From: Filobasidium wieringae
Taxonomy: Eukaryota > Basidiomycota > Tremellomycetes > Filobasidiales > Filobasidiaceae
Direction of reading: 5' to 3'
NCBI GenBank assembly: GCA_001600055.1
Contig: BCIV01000013.1
Coordinates: 558,001-622,000, forward strand
DNA: 64,000 nucleotides
Under the pieces are notes generated by a model. It was not told where the DNA came from and ran no database searches. It saw nothing but the letters and a program-made list of their open reading frames with translations. A program made the position numbers and the translations under genes. Each line of letters begins with the position of its first letter. Position 1 is the stretch's first letter. Shown here one piece after another: positions 1 to 10,450 of this stretch.

Positions 1-126
1 GGGCCGTACTCGTTGACGTGCTTTCTGTTCTTTTCTTATGATTTCTCTCCGGATTTCTCGTTTTTACTGGCTGGCGATTTCTGGGGAGACGAGGGTTGAC
101 TGATCTGGGACGTGTTTTTTATACAG

Positions 127-1248
127 GGAGAGCGCGAGAGGAAGGTTTGCTATTATCCTTGCGTCAAGGCGGTGGAGGACCATTTCTCCCATCTCCCTCT
201 CTCAGGCAGGTGAGCCTAGTCCGTTTTGTCGGGGGTTTCTTTACGGACGATTACTGATTCCAACTCCGGTCGAATAGGGGAGAGATCAAGGTCCTCGTAC
301 CAGGTGCCGGTCTGGGGAGATTGGCTTTGGATTTCGCTAGTAAAGGTTAGTCGATCTGAAATTCGCTTAAATAGGGGGAAGTATTGATCCGTTTAAAATG
401 GGACGGTTGGGATTAGGCTTCGCCGCTCAGGGGAACGAATTTAGTGCGCATATGTTGATCGCTTCCAATTGGGTCTTGAACGAGTCAGTCCGATCGGGTT
501 GTTTGGAATAAAGGGTGAGACCCTAAAAACTGAACATACTCGCTTGCAGATCGACGAGCGCAAATCAATTCCAAATCTTTCCCAACCTCCATTCGTTCTC
601 TAACCACCTGACGACTGAACAAAACCTGTTGCGTTCATATACACTCCCCGACATCCTTCCCTCCTCGCTCCTTCCTGCGGATTCTCAATTCAGTTTCGTC
701 GCAGGGGATTTCGAAGAGGTCTATGGGGGTAGACAAGAGAACGGCGCTTGGGGGCCTATACCGGAAGATCAAGCGGGTCAATGGGGAGCCGTCGTCACTT
801 GTTTCTTTCTCGATACCGCTAGGAACGTGATCAATTATTTAAAAATAATCAAAGGGTTGTTAAGGGAAGATGGGATTTGGGTCAACGTAGGGCCGCTGTT
901 GTGGCATTGGGAGAACGTTCAGGATAGGGAGAGGGGGGAGGGAAGTATCGAGTTGAGTTTGGACGAGGTCAAGGAGTTGGCTAGGGAAATGGGATTCGTC
1001 GTTTCCGTACGTGTGGCGCGTTTCAAATGGGGTCTGGTCGAGAGCTGATCATGATGATTGGTTTGGTTCTCTCTTTGCAGAACGAAAAGATGGATACGGC
1101 AACCTACACGGGAGATCCTGATACCATGTTACGTTCAGAGTACCAGGTGAGTAGACGTGTACTCTCGATCTCACCTGGGGGTATAGCTGAGATACGTCGA
1201 CGCTAGGTCGCTTTCTGGACCGCAACCAAAATCAAAGAATCGGAATAA
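127..1248 (+). CDS. Carnosine N-methyltransferase family protein (N2227-like), 3' part
   Basis: S-adenosylmethionine-dependent methyltransferase of the CARNMT1/YNL092W family, which methylates carnosine-type dipeptides. My exon model is 127-209, 278-345, 417-483, 550-1006, 1081-1146 and 1207-1248, which sums to 261 codons with the stop and stays in frame through every junction. The SAM-binding loop VLVPGAGLGRL is in the second listed exon. The family signatures DTARNVINYL and WVNVGPLLWHW are in the long exon. The family is usually nearer 350-400 residues, so the N-terminus lies upstream of base 127, partly or wholly outside the window. All introns are 60-75 bases with GT-AG ends. Identity is well supported; the 5' end is missing. 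Confidence 0.85.
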
Positions 1249-1993
1249 AAAATCCCGCAACGGATCGGTACACAGGTACGGTCAACGCTGGCTAGTTGAC
1301 TGGAGGTGGTTTAACGTTCAAGAGTTAATAAACCAGTAGAAGCGCAATACAAACCAGGTGATGTTGTATTATTGGAAGCAGGGATGCTTGCACATGAAAT
1401 CATGCCATTTGAGAGCAAAACGCAATGTTTAGTTCTGTTCGTACATGCTCACCATGTTCTGGACGAAGTACTGGTACTATAGCATCTATAATCCATGACA
1501 GATCGACATCTTACTGGTAGTGGTAGGGGCAAGAGCGAGCAGTGATTCATATCCAGCCCTAAGCACTCGGCCTACGTCTTGTACACGCTCGCATGCCAGA
1601 TATGGCACCTTCCTGACCGGCAGGAAAAGCGGTCGAGGAATGGGCAAATCTGATCAACAGAGTTGTATAATCGATCGGTGCTAATCATATCATTGCAAGG
1701 GAAAGGTTGGAATGTCTAACAACAAAATCCCACTTGTGTTTGGACCTCGACCATAGAACATTTCTCGCTGTGTAGGTAGCGCAGAAATGATCTAGATGGT
1801 AATGAATGCTTCGAACGTGTTTGATACCTGCACTCTCCCAACATTGCTGAAAGATCGCTTCCATTCAATCGATTATGCATAGGACGGGTGTATCGTGATG
1901 GTTGTACAACAGCAACAATGATATGCAGGTGATTGATTATGCGAATGATGGCGTTGTCCCATCCTCTTGACTCAAAGTGTACCGATGGCACGC
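1249..1993. other. Intergenic, convergent 3' ends
   Basis: This stretch lies between the stop of the methyltransferase gene (+) and the stop of the RsfS-like gene (-). It must hold both 3' untranslated regions and polyadenylation sites. I see no open frame with a credible start, no RNA gene and no repeat in it. Confidence 0.5.
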
Positions 1994-2837
1994 TCATCTC
2001 GAATCGCTCTTCCAAGCGTCCTCTAGTCCCCACTTTTCTCTCCCTTCAGCGGTCATGATGTTGATACAGACGCTCTGTCCTGCGTCGAGCAAAGACCATT
2101 CTGAATCCGGATTAACGGGGCCGGGGACTTTGAGCTTCTTGGATGGATTCAGGTTTGGACGTGCAGGAGCGTTGAGGGGGTTGAAATGTAGGTATTCTCG
2201 GATAGATCGTTCGCCCCTTCCGACCTGGTAGAAATGAGCTTGAGTTTAGTTGCTGGTGGATGGTGATCTGCGGGAGACGACCACGACTCACCGCTCCTTT
2301 TCCTCTAGCGGCTACCTGAACGACGACAATCCAATTCCAAAACGCTCCCACTTCATGCCCAGGAATAACGATCCCATCCCCGCTGTCCGTCTTCCCTCTC
2401 CTCCGTTTCCCCCTCTCCATCTGCATGTCGGAGAAATCAGTGAACGATTTCGAGGCCTTGGAACCTTGTGTCCGATTGAAGCTTATCGAATGAGGAACAA
2501 AGAGTTCGTTGGTCGTAAGAAACGTGTGTAGCGGTTTGGCGTATTCAGGAAGGTCAGAAGGAATGGGTTGAAGAGGGATATCTTGGGCTGGTTCGGGTAG
2601 AGTTGTCATCGGGTTGTACGTCGTGAACACGGGTCCAGATGATCGAGAGGATGGTACGACATGGTCGTCTTCCTCTTCTATGTACCAGGCTTTAGCTTTA
2701 GCCTCTGCCGCTTGGGCTCGTTGTCTTGCTTGGAGAGACGATTCGGCTTCAGGGATGACTCGGGAAGCATGGAGGTATCGACATCGGGTCGATCGCAGCG
2801 ATGAGCGGATAATGGGGGTAATGGATCTAGGGTTCAT
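1994..2837 (-). CDS. Mitochondrial RsfS/Iojap-like (MALSU1/ATP25 N-terminal type) protein
   Basis: Two-exon gene, 2292-2837 and 1994-2224, totalling 259 codons with the stop; the 67-base intron is phase 0. The start at 2837 gives an Arg/Ser-rich, acid-free N-terminus (MNPRSITPIIRSSLRSTR) typical of a mitochondrial presequence. An in-frame ATG 30 bases upstream (2867) would add ten residues. The C-terminal block WSLLDAGQSVCINIM followed by REKWGLE resembles the end of ribosome-silencing factor RsfS domains, where a W-x-L-L-D-x-G strand precedes an R-E-x-x-x-L-E helix. IVVVQVAARGKGA matches the preceding part more loosely. The known family role is to bind mitochondrial uL14 and prevent premature subunit joining. 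The assignment is from pattern memory only; a lineage-specific mitochondrial protein is the alternative. Confidence 0.5.
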
Positions 2838-2991
2838 GGCGAACTGTAATCTGTACGGTTGAACCAATTGAATGAACAGATGGACAGACCGGTAGATGAG
2901 ATGCTAGATGAAATTAGTCAGTTAGCGGGATATCGGGAAGCTCGATGCGTAATGGTCTGGTCACGTGAAATTAGAGAGGCAAGACCGCGTT

Positions 2992-3348
2992 TCAGGTACT
3001 GCCTTGCCAAAGTGGATCAAGCTTTCTGGCCAGACATATGGCCGGAGGTTTTGGGATTAGTTTGTACATGGAATCATATATGAAGTGGGTCGAAGGTTCA
3101 GCAGTGTATTTTACCTTGAAATATGGCGAATTTTCTTCGACCTGCATTCCTTGAGAACTCCAAGCGAGCGACTCTTTGAGAAGCTTGAGCACCTCTGCCT
3201 TGAAGTGGATGACGAACGGTCTGTCTTTCTCCCCAACATTGAGGATTGTCCAAACTGGCGAATTTTCAGGTACAATCCCACCCTCCAAAAGAAGATCGAG
3301 AACACGATTTCCAATCTTTTTGGCTGCCTTCATATCTTTGTCGTCAAC
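2992..3348 (-). CDS. Possible coding exon(s) of an unresolved minus-strand gene
   Basis: The minus strand holds an open block that reads like a normal globular protein (for example RVLDLLLEGGIVPENSPVW and RPFVIHFKAEVLKLLKE). It has a possible acceptor at about 3349 and a possible donor near 3120. A second open stretch in another minus frame (about 3340-3730) could be an upstream exon, but I found no splice path that joins them convincingly. I recognise no family. This could be a real multi-exon gene, a decayed gene, or chance. Confidence 0.25.
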   Translation of the reverse strand, partial: VDDKDMKAAKKIGNRVLDLLLEGGIVPENSPVWTILNVGEKDRPFVIHFKAEVLKLLKESLAWSSQGMQVEENSPYFKVKYTAEPSTHFIYDSMYKLIPKPPAICLARKLDPLWQGST

Positions 3349-3729
3349 CTGACCTTTTTAGTGATCAAACTGATCGACGATGCCATTGTTCTGCTGGGCG
3401 ACTGGCCAGACCAGCAGTTGATAGAGCCGTCGCAGTCGGTGGATCCATCTTCAATGGAACCCTCGATTCGCACTATCTTTTTGGAACTGCGACATGGGCC
3501 CTGCCTCAAGATGCTTCTTATCGCGCTCGAGTTGGAACCGATTACTGGTCGCGCAGACAGGCTGTCACACGACTGTTCATCACCTCGCCCTTCATGATTT
3601 TGAGTGAAAACTGATGATGTAGAGGAGGATACGGAAGCTGAGGTAGCGGATATGACCTTGAATACGAATTGCTGAACAGTGTGTGTCGGGCAACGTTCAC
3701 TGAATGGTGTTTCTCCGAGGCTGCATTGA

Positions 3730-4378
3730 CGCTGATCAGGAGGTGCAGTTCAACTGTACTTTGTGCTAGCCTTTCTGTCCAGTCCATATGGAGAACCTTG
3801 TTATGAAAGGAGTGAAAGATCTGCAAGAACTCCTTCAGATAAGAGAAAGTCATGTTCCGTCGTCGCGTCCCCGGCAGCGAGAAAACGCGCGACTTCTTCA
3901 AGCGTTCCGCGTGACAACGATCAAAGGAAGGACCCCGTGTCGCAATATTCCGTCGTCCCAGTCTAAGGGAATTTTGGTACAGCTAGCTGATACTCGTACT
4001 GTCTCGACGTTTGATTGATCAATCTTGTTTGAAGATCATTCTGTAGATCGCAACGGATGGACCTATCCCGTTGGTGATACACCTAGTGTAGGAATCCAAA
4101 CTCATCAAGGCGAAGGGAGACTTGTCGCAAATCTGTAGACGGTTGTTTCTTTGGAAGCAGATCGTGTACCTGGTATACAGCGATGCGAGATAGAGTGATA
4201 GAGATATGGTAAAAGCCCTTTGAATCTGCATACACGTGATCGATCGCATCAGATTTATAGTCGCATGCGTACAAATGGACAGGTGCTCTTTCGATGACAG
4301 CTCTGACGAGAATATCACGCATACAACAATAGTCTCGATCGGACCTTATGGATCTACCACTGGTGCCACGTTCCACGC
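3730..4378. other. Unassigned stretch
   Basis: Short overlapping frames exist on both strands. One minus-strand frame (about 3815-3900) has protein-like composition, but no complete gene could be built. No RNA gene or repeat is evident. Confidence 0.3.
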
Positions 4379-4972
4379 TCATCTCGCGAACTGTCTCGAG
4401 CCGTGGCTGCTATAATCGTTCGGGGACCTTCCGGACTGTGCCATCTGTGAATATCTCTGCCTTTGACCCCTCTGAGTAGCCGGATCTTTGTTTGACGCCA
4501 GAGTTTCTTTCCTCTTGATCTCCATCTCGATTTTTCGTAATTTACCCCCGAAACGGCCTTGGTCGTTGGCACAGAGGTCTTCTCGATTGAGAATTTCTTT
4601 GACGAGTGCCTTCACTTCGATCCAATCCTTGCTTAGCATCAAACTCGCTACCTTTTTACGGGTTTCAGGTGATACACTCAATTTGTCGAGACCGAGGTTG
4701 AATGCTGGTTTGAAGGTGACAGACGATGCCGTGACAAACGACGACGAGCATTCACCGTCGCTCCCCAAGGCGGGGTCTTCCTGCTCTTCTGTCAGGCTCG
4801 AATTGTTTGGCAAAACCGAAATGCTCGAGTGCATTGAGGACATTACGAACAACTTTGCTATGTGATCTTTGGGCTGCACAGCTGGATATTTGATATGAGA
4901 AGAGACGTCAGCATATATTCCTGCCACTACGAGTTGTGGCGTGAACGGATCTTCTTGTGAAAGGAACGCCAC
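4379..4972 (-). CDS. Hypothetical protein, 197 aa
   Basis: Single open frame of 197 codons on the minus strand, starting at ATG 4972. The first 50 residues are low complexity. The middle (PETRKKVASLMLSKDWIEVKAL onward) looks like a helical domain running through ALVKEILNRE, followed by a basic helix (GKLRKIEMEIKRKETL) and a Gln/Arg/Ser-rich tail. I do not recognise the family. A later in-frame ATG at about 4846 is an alternative start, and possible splice signals near 4860 mean that the N-terminal third may be intronic. It lies upstream of the tRNA gene with nothing suggesting a shared function. Confidence 0.45.
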   Translation of the reverse strand: MAFLSQEDPFTPQLVVAGIYADVSSHIKYPAVQPKDHIAKLFVMSSMHSSISVLPNNSSLTEEQEDPALGSDGECSSSFVTASSVTFKPAFNLGLDKLSVSPETRKKVASLMLSKDWIEVKALVKEILNREDLCANDQGRFGGKLRKIEMEIKRKETLASNKDPATQRGQRQRYSQMAQSGRSPNDYSSHGSRQFAR

Positions 4973-5352
4973 TCATCGGGTTTGAACTTTCGGCTCGAAA
5001 TGTGAATCCTTTTCACTAGCCAAGTGTGAGTCGTTCGTTCGGACAAACCGGCTATCGCGACTGGTTCCGGCTCGTAGCATTTGCCCTGAGCGTTTGCCCG
5101 AGCCTGCCGACAGAAGAGTCAAGTAGTTAGAAAATACCATTTACCCGGTAAATGCAGCAGACGTGTGGGGGTCGCCCACTTGAGAGGATTCGTCTTTGGT
5201 CCAAAAATTATGCTCGATCTGAGCAAAAGGAGGCCGAGCAGATGCAGTGGCCATCATCTTGGGCTGATGCACTCACGTGCACCAGAAGAGGATGGCAGGA
5301 CGTGAAGGTACGAGATTTGTTGCCATACGCGCACTCTGCGCGAGAAATGGCT
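4973..5352. other. Intergenic between hypothetical gene and tRNA
   Basis: No supported gene. The only open frames here are unstructured, and one runs into the tRNA on the opposite strand. Confidence 0.5.
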
Positions 5353-5357
5353 AAAAA
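5353..5357 (-). terminator. RNA polymerase III terminator of tRNA-Ala
   Basis: A run of five T on the minus strand begins three bases after the discriminator base of the tRNA, which is the expected position and form of a Pol III terminator. Confidence 0.85.
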
Positions 5358-5359
5358 GA

Positions 5360-5443
5360 TGGACACAATGGGAATTGAACCCATGATCTCTTGAAAACAA
5401 GCGGTTATGCAAATCAAGCGCCTTACCCCTGGGCCATGCGCCC
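5360..5443 (-). tRNA. tRNA-Ala (anticodon UGC) with a 12-nt intron
   Basis: Read on the minus strand, all cloverleaf parts are present. The 7-bp acceptor stem GGGCGCA/TGTGTCC includes the G3-U70 pair that is the classic alanine identity element. There is a 3-bp D stem (GCC/GGC), an anticodon stem CTTGA/TCAAG, a T arm ATGGG-TTCAATT-CCCAT and discriminator A73. The anticodon loop is 19 bases rather than 7, which fits a 12-base intron after position 37. The anticodon is then TGC (alanine). Length 84 = 72 + 12. The intron and G-C-rich stem fit a nuclear gene rather than a mitochondrial fragment. No CCA is encoded. Confidence 0.95.
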
Positions 5444-5483
5444 TTCAATATTTCAAGCCACACATTGGCCATTCACAAAATCC

Positions 5484-5513
5484 GCGGCCTACGGCCGCAC
5501 GCCCTCCGGGCGT
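5484..5513. repeat. Two tandem perfect GC-rich hairpins
   Basis: GCGGCC-TAC-GGCCGC (5484-5498) is followed directly by ACGCCC-TCC-GGGCGT (5499-5513). Each is a perfect 6-bp inverted repeat with a 3-base loop, with no base between them. The pair lies 41 bases upstream of the tRNA-Ala 5' end. Confidence 0.8.
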
Positions 5514-6311
5514 TTACTATGGGAGATCTGTACTCAGGTCCACCGGTCGCAACCCGTTCAATTTTATCACTTCACTGCAGTACTAGCGTCGTACATTGGA
5601 AGTCGCTGCTTGCACATTCATTTGGTCGAAAATTCCTGACGCGAAACTCGAAAAAAAGGCGTGAGCTCAAACAACTAGCGCAAGTACAGCCAATTTCGAA
5701 CTAACCTGTAGTTCAGTCTTCAAAATTTTGGGGTTCCGCCGCATTCACTCAGGGTTTTCATTCCTGTGAACTGTATGATGCTGCCCGCCCATCTCGCCGA
5801 CTTAGAAGAGTAGAAAAATGGAACTCTGCGGTCCAGTCACTCGTTTCAGATGCCCCACTTCTGTCGTTGTCCGCACTAAATTTCCTTACATACTTCATGT
5901 TGCGCGATTAGCCCGTAACAACAGGAGTTCATCAGTTCGTTGAGATTTTGGAGTAGAAATTCGGTCCAATGATGAGGCTCGCTTAGCACAAATGAGAGTA
6001 GATGTCTGATTCGACGTTTCGACGATCAATCTTTGCGTGGATCGCGCTAGGAGTCCGAGCGTCAAGGACAAAGGAGGCAAGAACGTAAGGATGTCTCATC
6101 TTTGGATCTTTGGCCATGCTCGATCAAAATAAAAAAGACAACGACTTTCCTTTCACGGACGCTATATGGCACCCCGTTCGGATCGTAAGAAACTCTTCAT
6201 ACCTGCCTCTGCAAGAGGTTCTTCTCTCCATCGACTGAGGAACACAGCTCGAATAACCCACCTTACGCGTAACTGGATCACCTACCGACTCTCCCACATT
6301 CTCTCGCTAAT
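5514..6311. other. Intergenic upstream of the 10-exon gene
   Basis: No supported gene. An ATG at 6166 opens a 104-codon frame, but it lacks protein-like composition. This region probably carries the promoter and 5' untranslated part of the next gene. Confidence 0.4.
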
Positions 6312-9300
6312 ATGGAGCCTTCACTACGTGGCTACCGACCGGAAGGACGAAAGGCCGAGATCAAACGAGATCAGAGAATGGATGAAAGATATGGACTCGG
6401 TTCACTGGACTATGCAGATAGGAGGTCAAGACTCGTCAAGGAGAAGCAAGCTGATCTTGCTTCTTGGTCGAATGCAGTGATGCAAAGATACAAAGTTCGA
6501 AAGGACCTCATCGGGACGGGAGAAATCGACAGGGACAAGGTCATTACGATCATAAACACTACACTCGATATGAACGGCATGCGCACCGCCGTCAACGACA
6601 ACAGACCCTTCTTCGATTTGCTTGGGGAAAGAGCCAACGGTCTCTTCGAATTGATGCGGGATCTCATAGTCAATCCACTCGAGTTTGATGCGAGTAAACA
6701 TGGCTGCCTCAAATTGGTCGAGGACATCGAATCTACCACTGAGCAAGGAAGTGACGACGATATTCTTAGCGAAATTGGGGATCAGACGGACATTCAGTCT
6801 AGCGTTAATACCCGTATCAGGCATTACATTCGGGTTTGGAACGTACCAACTTGTAAGAGGATTCTGGACACGATTAAAGAGCTGGACTTGAAGCGATGGT
6901 CTCCCTTTAGCTACTCTGGACGAATGGGAAAAGAAATACCCGGTCGATTTCTCTCATTTGTCGGTCAAAAGAAAAGCTGCCACCTCAGCCAAGGTCACTC
7001 TATTATATGTCGGTGCAACTATCGGATCGACCCCTCTAGGGAGTTACCAGAGTGATGCAGCTGCGCCGATGATGCAGTCAAAACTAGGCCACTTTCTCGA
7101 GTTCGCCGAAGAAGAGGAGGACGGGCGATGCTACGAAATTCTTCCCCTTTCCATTGCCCTTCCTCATACTGAAAAACCAGCCACCAAAGAACGCCCAGCA
7201 ATGACAGCAACTGATCTCTGGGATCTCAACTCTGAGCTTTGGTGCATCGAAAGGTGTCTGATTGCAGGGGTGACACGAGAGGCTGGCTTGAATTCAGCAT
7301 ATGGAGGACAGTGAGTGGGATCTGAAATCGTGACGAGTATGTGAGCTGATTGCCCTCTTCGCTAGCTACGTCGAATTCCAACCTAGCCAGGAGGTGAAGA
7401 ACCTCATCGAACGCGCAAAAGAGTGGCGTCCTCCCCAAACGCCTCCAACAGAGACCGACCCAAATACTGAGCTACGCATCAGGCAACATTTTGAGCAAAC
7501 AAGAGAATTAGCTCGGATTTACAAGCAGAAACCGATCTCATTGACCGCCTTGGAGCATGCGATATCTAACGCTTCGAAGACTACATCCAAGTTGGTTCTC
7601 AACGTCGCTAAGGATATCCCCGTTAGAGACGCGTTTGGACTTGCTCACTGGTATGGAGATATAGCTGGCCCAGCAGCACAGCTTTATCGCTCTGCCAACG
7701 ACGTTGTCAACGATTGCGAAATCAGTATTCAGACTACGTTCATGAACTTTTGGGCGGTCTGCATTCTACACAAGATGATTGCGATTTACACCATATTTTT
7801 CGTGAGGATTCTGTGCATCATACAGCCCAGAGTCATTCTGGTAGCTTCCAACAAGGTACGTGAGGGTATGCCTGCAACAGCGTCGGTGAGACTCACAGTC
7901 GAACGAACAGGTGTCTAGCATACTCTGCTCGAAGAAAAGGATGGTCCTGAAGCACGATGATCTTGTTACCAGAATCGTCGAAGACCTTGAATCTGACAGG
8001 GTTATAAGCGACATAGAGACGCTATGCGGAACTGAAGACGACGAGTGGGACAACATGGCGGGCGGCGACTTTATGAGCTACGTTGGATGTCTGCGTGTTG
8101 TGTGCTACGGTTACGCCGGTGGGAAACGGCTACACCGGTCGATTGCCTTGTGTAAGTAATGATTCTTTTTTAAAATTCATAAGGTTTACACTAATCTTTT
8201 TCTGCACAGTGCGTTTTGATTGTGGTTTCATTGCCTATCGACCAGACCTACAGCGCCTGTTGCAAGATATCAATCTGATTCTTGCTATAATGCGTAATAT
8301 TGTTACTTCTATTGCTGGAAACCAGACAATTTGGAATGAGACAATTGCGCAGGAAGTGGTAATGGAAGCAGAAGGTATTTTTACCAATATTGGCCTTTCT
8401 ACCATTCTAGATCAACGGCGCCAGCAGTACCTCTTATTGCAAAGGAACTTGCTCAGTCTCTCACAACTGGTCACCAATGCAGAAGATGATCAACAGGCAT
8501 TTGATGAGTATCTAATACACGCTTCTGCTACATCTAATGCACGTAGGGAATCCCTTTCAAAGATGGAAGTTGCAGTTGGGGAGCCAGGCAGTGTGACCAG
8601 GAATGTCCAAATTGATCGCCTCGCTCTGATAGAGGACAGTCCTTGTCCTTCTAGTATGACTATTGGGGACAACGAGTGGCGACAATGGCTGCTGACCAGG
8701 AAACCGGGTATGTACTCATCGAGCCGTTGCGTGAGTTTGACGAATCTGATCGGACACACAGGCACCGCTCTAGCCATCTCCGCTACCACGCTGAGCGGAC
8801 CTCTCAAAATCGCCACTTTGGACAATAATAGTGTCGCTCGCAGAGAGGAATTGAATGCGCAGCGACAGTACCCAGGTTTCACGTCGACCGAGGAATCGAG
8901 CGTCATCAACGCGGTCAAGTATCTGTGCAATGTCGATACCGTCAACAGTAGCAGGGAATCCATCGCAAATGGATGGCGTTTGATCGTCTGCAAGAGATGT
9001 TCTGCGGCGGGTATCGTTCGCAACTCTCAAGCCAAGCACTTCTGCCGGGACGAGAACGGTACGTACGTGGCGCGCGCGCAGGGTACAACGACCGACTCAT
9101 CGGGGGTGTATGTACAGGGAACATCATGATTGGCGAGCCAATCTTGCAGAGAGATCAACACTTGTACAACGTGCGGCTGCTGTATCCAGCTCAAGTACTG
9201 TGTCACCCTGTCTTCGGTCGCGCCTTCTTTCAACAGGCTGATCTCAACGAGGTGAGAGGTTTCGTGAGTCGAGCAGCTCTCGTGACGCGCTAATGTTGCC

Positions 9301-9816
9301 TCAGTTCGAGTTTCAACGTTCAGCAATCGTTGAAGCTGCCGGAGTCGAACCGAGATTCGTCGCATGGCTCAAGTCACAGCGAGCACGACCGGATTTGATC
9401 TACTGGCAAGTGAGTCAGGAGATGCTTCTCCACCATGTGGAGCGTTATTTCTGCCCCGTCGTGAACGCCAACCTGAAAGATGTAAGTCAGCGCGAGCGGA
9501 TTGTACGATCGATACTGAAATCCGAAACGGTCTAGTTTCTATGGCTCGAGCAGGACGTAGAACTGGGCAAACGATACCGTGTTGTCAAACGGGAGGTCAA
9601 GCTTATCCGTCGAAAGAGTGGTTCGTGACGGTGTCAGGTTGATGCATTCGTAAACTGATATTTGCCACCTTTGCAGGTCTACCCGTGTCGCCGTTTCGAT
9701 CGGCATGGGATTTCCCCGAGGATTTCGTTCTCGCACTAGAAGAAAATCCGCTCGGTGGATACACTCGAGGCGTAGATCGTGACGGTATTCATCCATCTCA
9801 AAGGCATTTGTTGTAG
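6312..9816 (+). CDS. Large multi-exon protein of unknown function, about 1000 aa
   Basis: Ten exons by eye: 6312-6852, 6911-7310, 7366-7855, 7911-8151, 8210-8707, 8762-9058, 9118-9251, 9305-9481, 9536-9620 and 9677-9816. They sum to 3003 bases (1000 residues plus stop), and every junction keeps frame with short GT-AG introns. That internal consistency is the main evidence that this is one gene. I do not recognise any domain. The N-terminal third is acidic/mixed and helical. A hydrophobic segment at the end of exon 3 could be membrane-spanning, but its 69 bases (7757-7825) also begin with GT, end with CAG and have no stop, so it may be a frame-preserving intron. Exon 5 is visibly richer in A/T at third positions than its neighbours. 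The start at 6312 is a choice; an earlier exon is possible. Confidence 0.6.
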
Positions 9817-10049
9817 TGCATGTAGTGACATTGAGACTATGATTTTATGCAACGAGTGATCGAGAATCTCGGGAGGTTTCTTTACGCGTTTCAGAGTCTC
9901 GGCGTAGGCCGTCCGTCCGCTCAGGGCTCTCAACTTGAATGTTGGGGTGTACTTTTCGCGGCATTCGGACACACCTCACTGCACAGCACGCACATCAGTC
10001 ATATCTACACCTAACCACTGTGCCTCTACTATTCGAATCAATCGCTACC

Positions 10050-10450
10050 ATGGATGCCCTCAATCTGCGGGCCCCGGGAACCACAGGCCCAGAAATCACA
10101 GGCCGTTCGCATGTCCCCCCCTCCAAGTCCTCTAAGTGTCTCAAATGCTTAATCGTGAGGGTGGGGCAGTGTGTTGGACAACCATGCACAAGCTGCCTGA
10201 CCAGGGGTACTACATGTGTGATGTATCTGCCTGGAATGACTCGTGCTCAGAAGGCACAGTTGAAGAAAGGTGTGTTGGCTGTCCTCGTACTGCCATCGTT
10301 CTTAACGATCTAACTTCGCAACATCTAGACTTTGCCAAAGAATTAGAAGGGAAGACTCCAGCAATCAAGCTAAAACGTCGTTCTGAAGGTACCGATGGGG
10401 AAGATGCCGTCAAAGGGGAAGGTTCGGTCAAGAAGAAAGCGAAAAAGTGA
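10050..10450 (+). CDS. Small Cys-rich basic-tailed protein, 113 aa
   Basis: Two exons, 10050-10269 and 10329-10450, joined by a 59-base GT-AG intron; 114 codons with stop. Residues about 30-55 hold six cysteines spaced C-x2-C-x7-C-x4-C-x2-C-x6-C. This resembles a fungal Zn2Cys6 binuclear cluster, but the second spacing is one residue longer and the third shorter than the classic pattern, and the basic residues usually found between the first cysteines are mostly missing. The C-terminus is Lys-rich (VKKKAKK) and looks like a nuclear targeting tail. A small Zn2Cys6-derived nuclear protein is the best guess; metal binding is not established. Confidence 0.5.

Noticed and set aside
3085..3597. 170-codon plus-strand open frame
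   Set aside because: It is the reverse of the protein-like minus-strand block, and its own sequence has no domain-like pattern.
5254..5472. Open frames over the tRNA gene
   Set aside because: They are fully explained by the tRNA-Ala sequence and its flanks.
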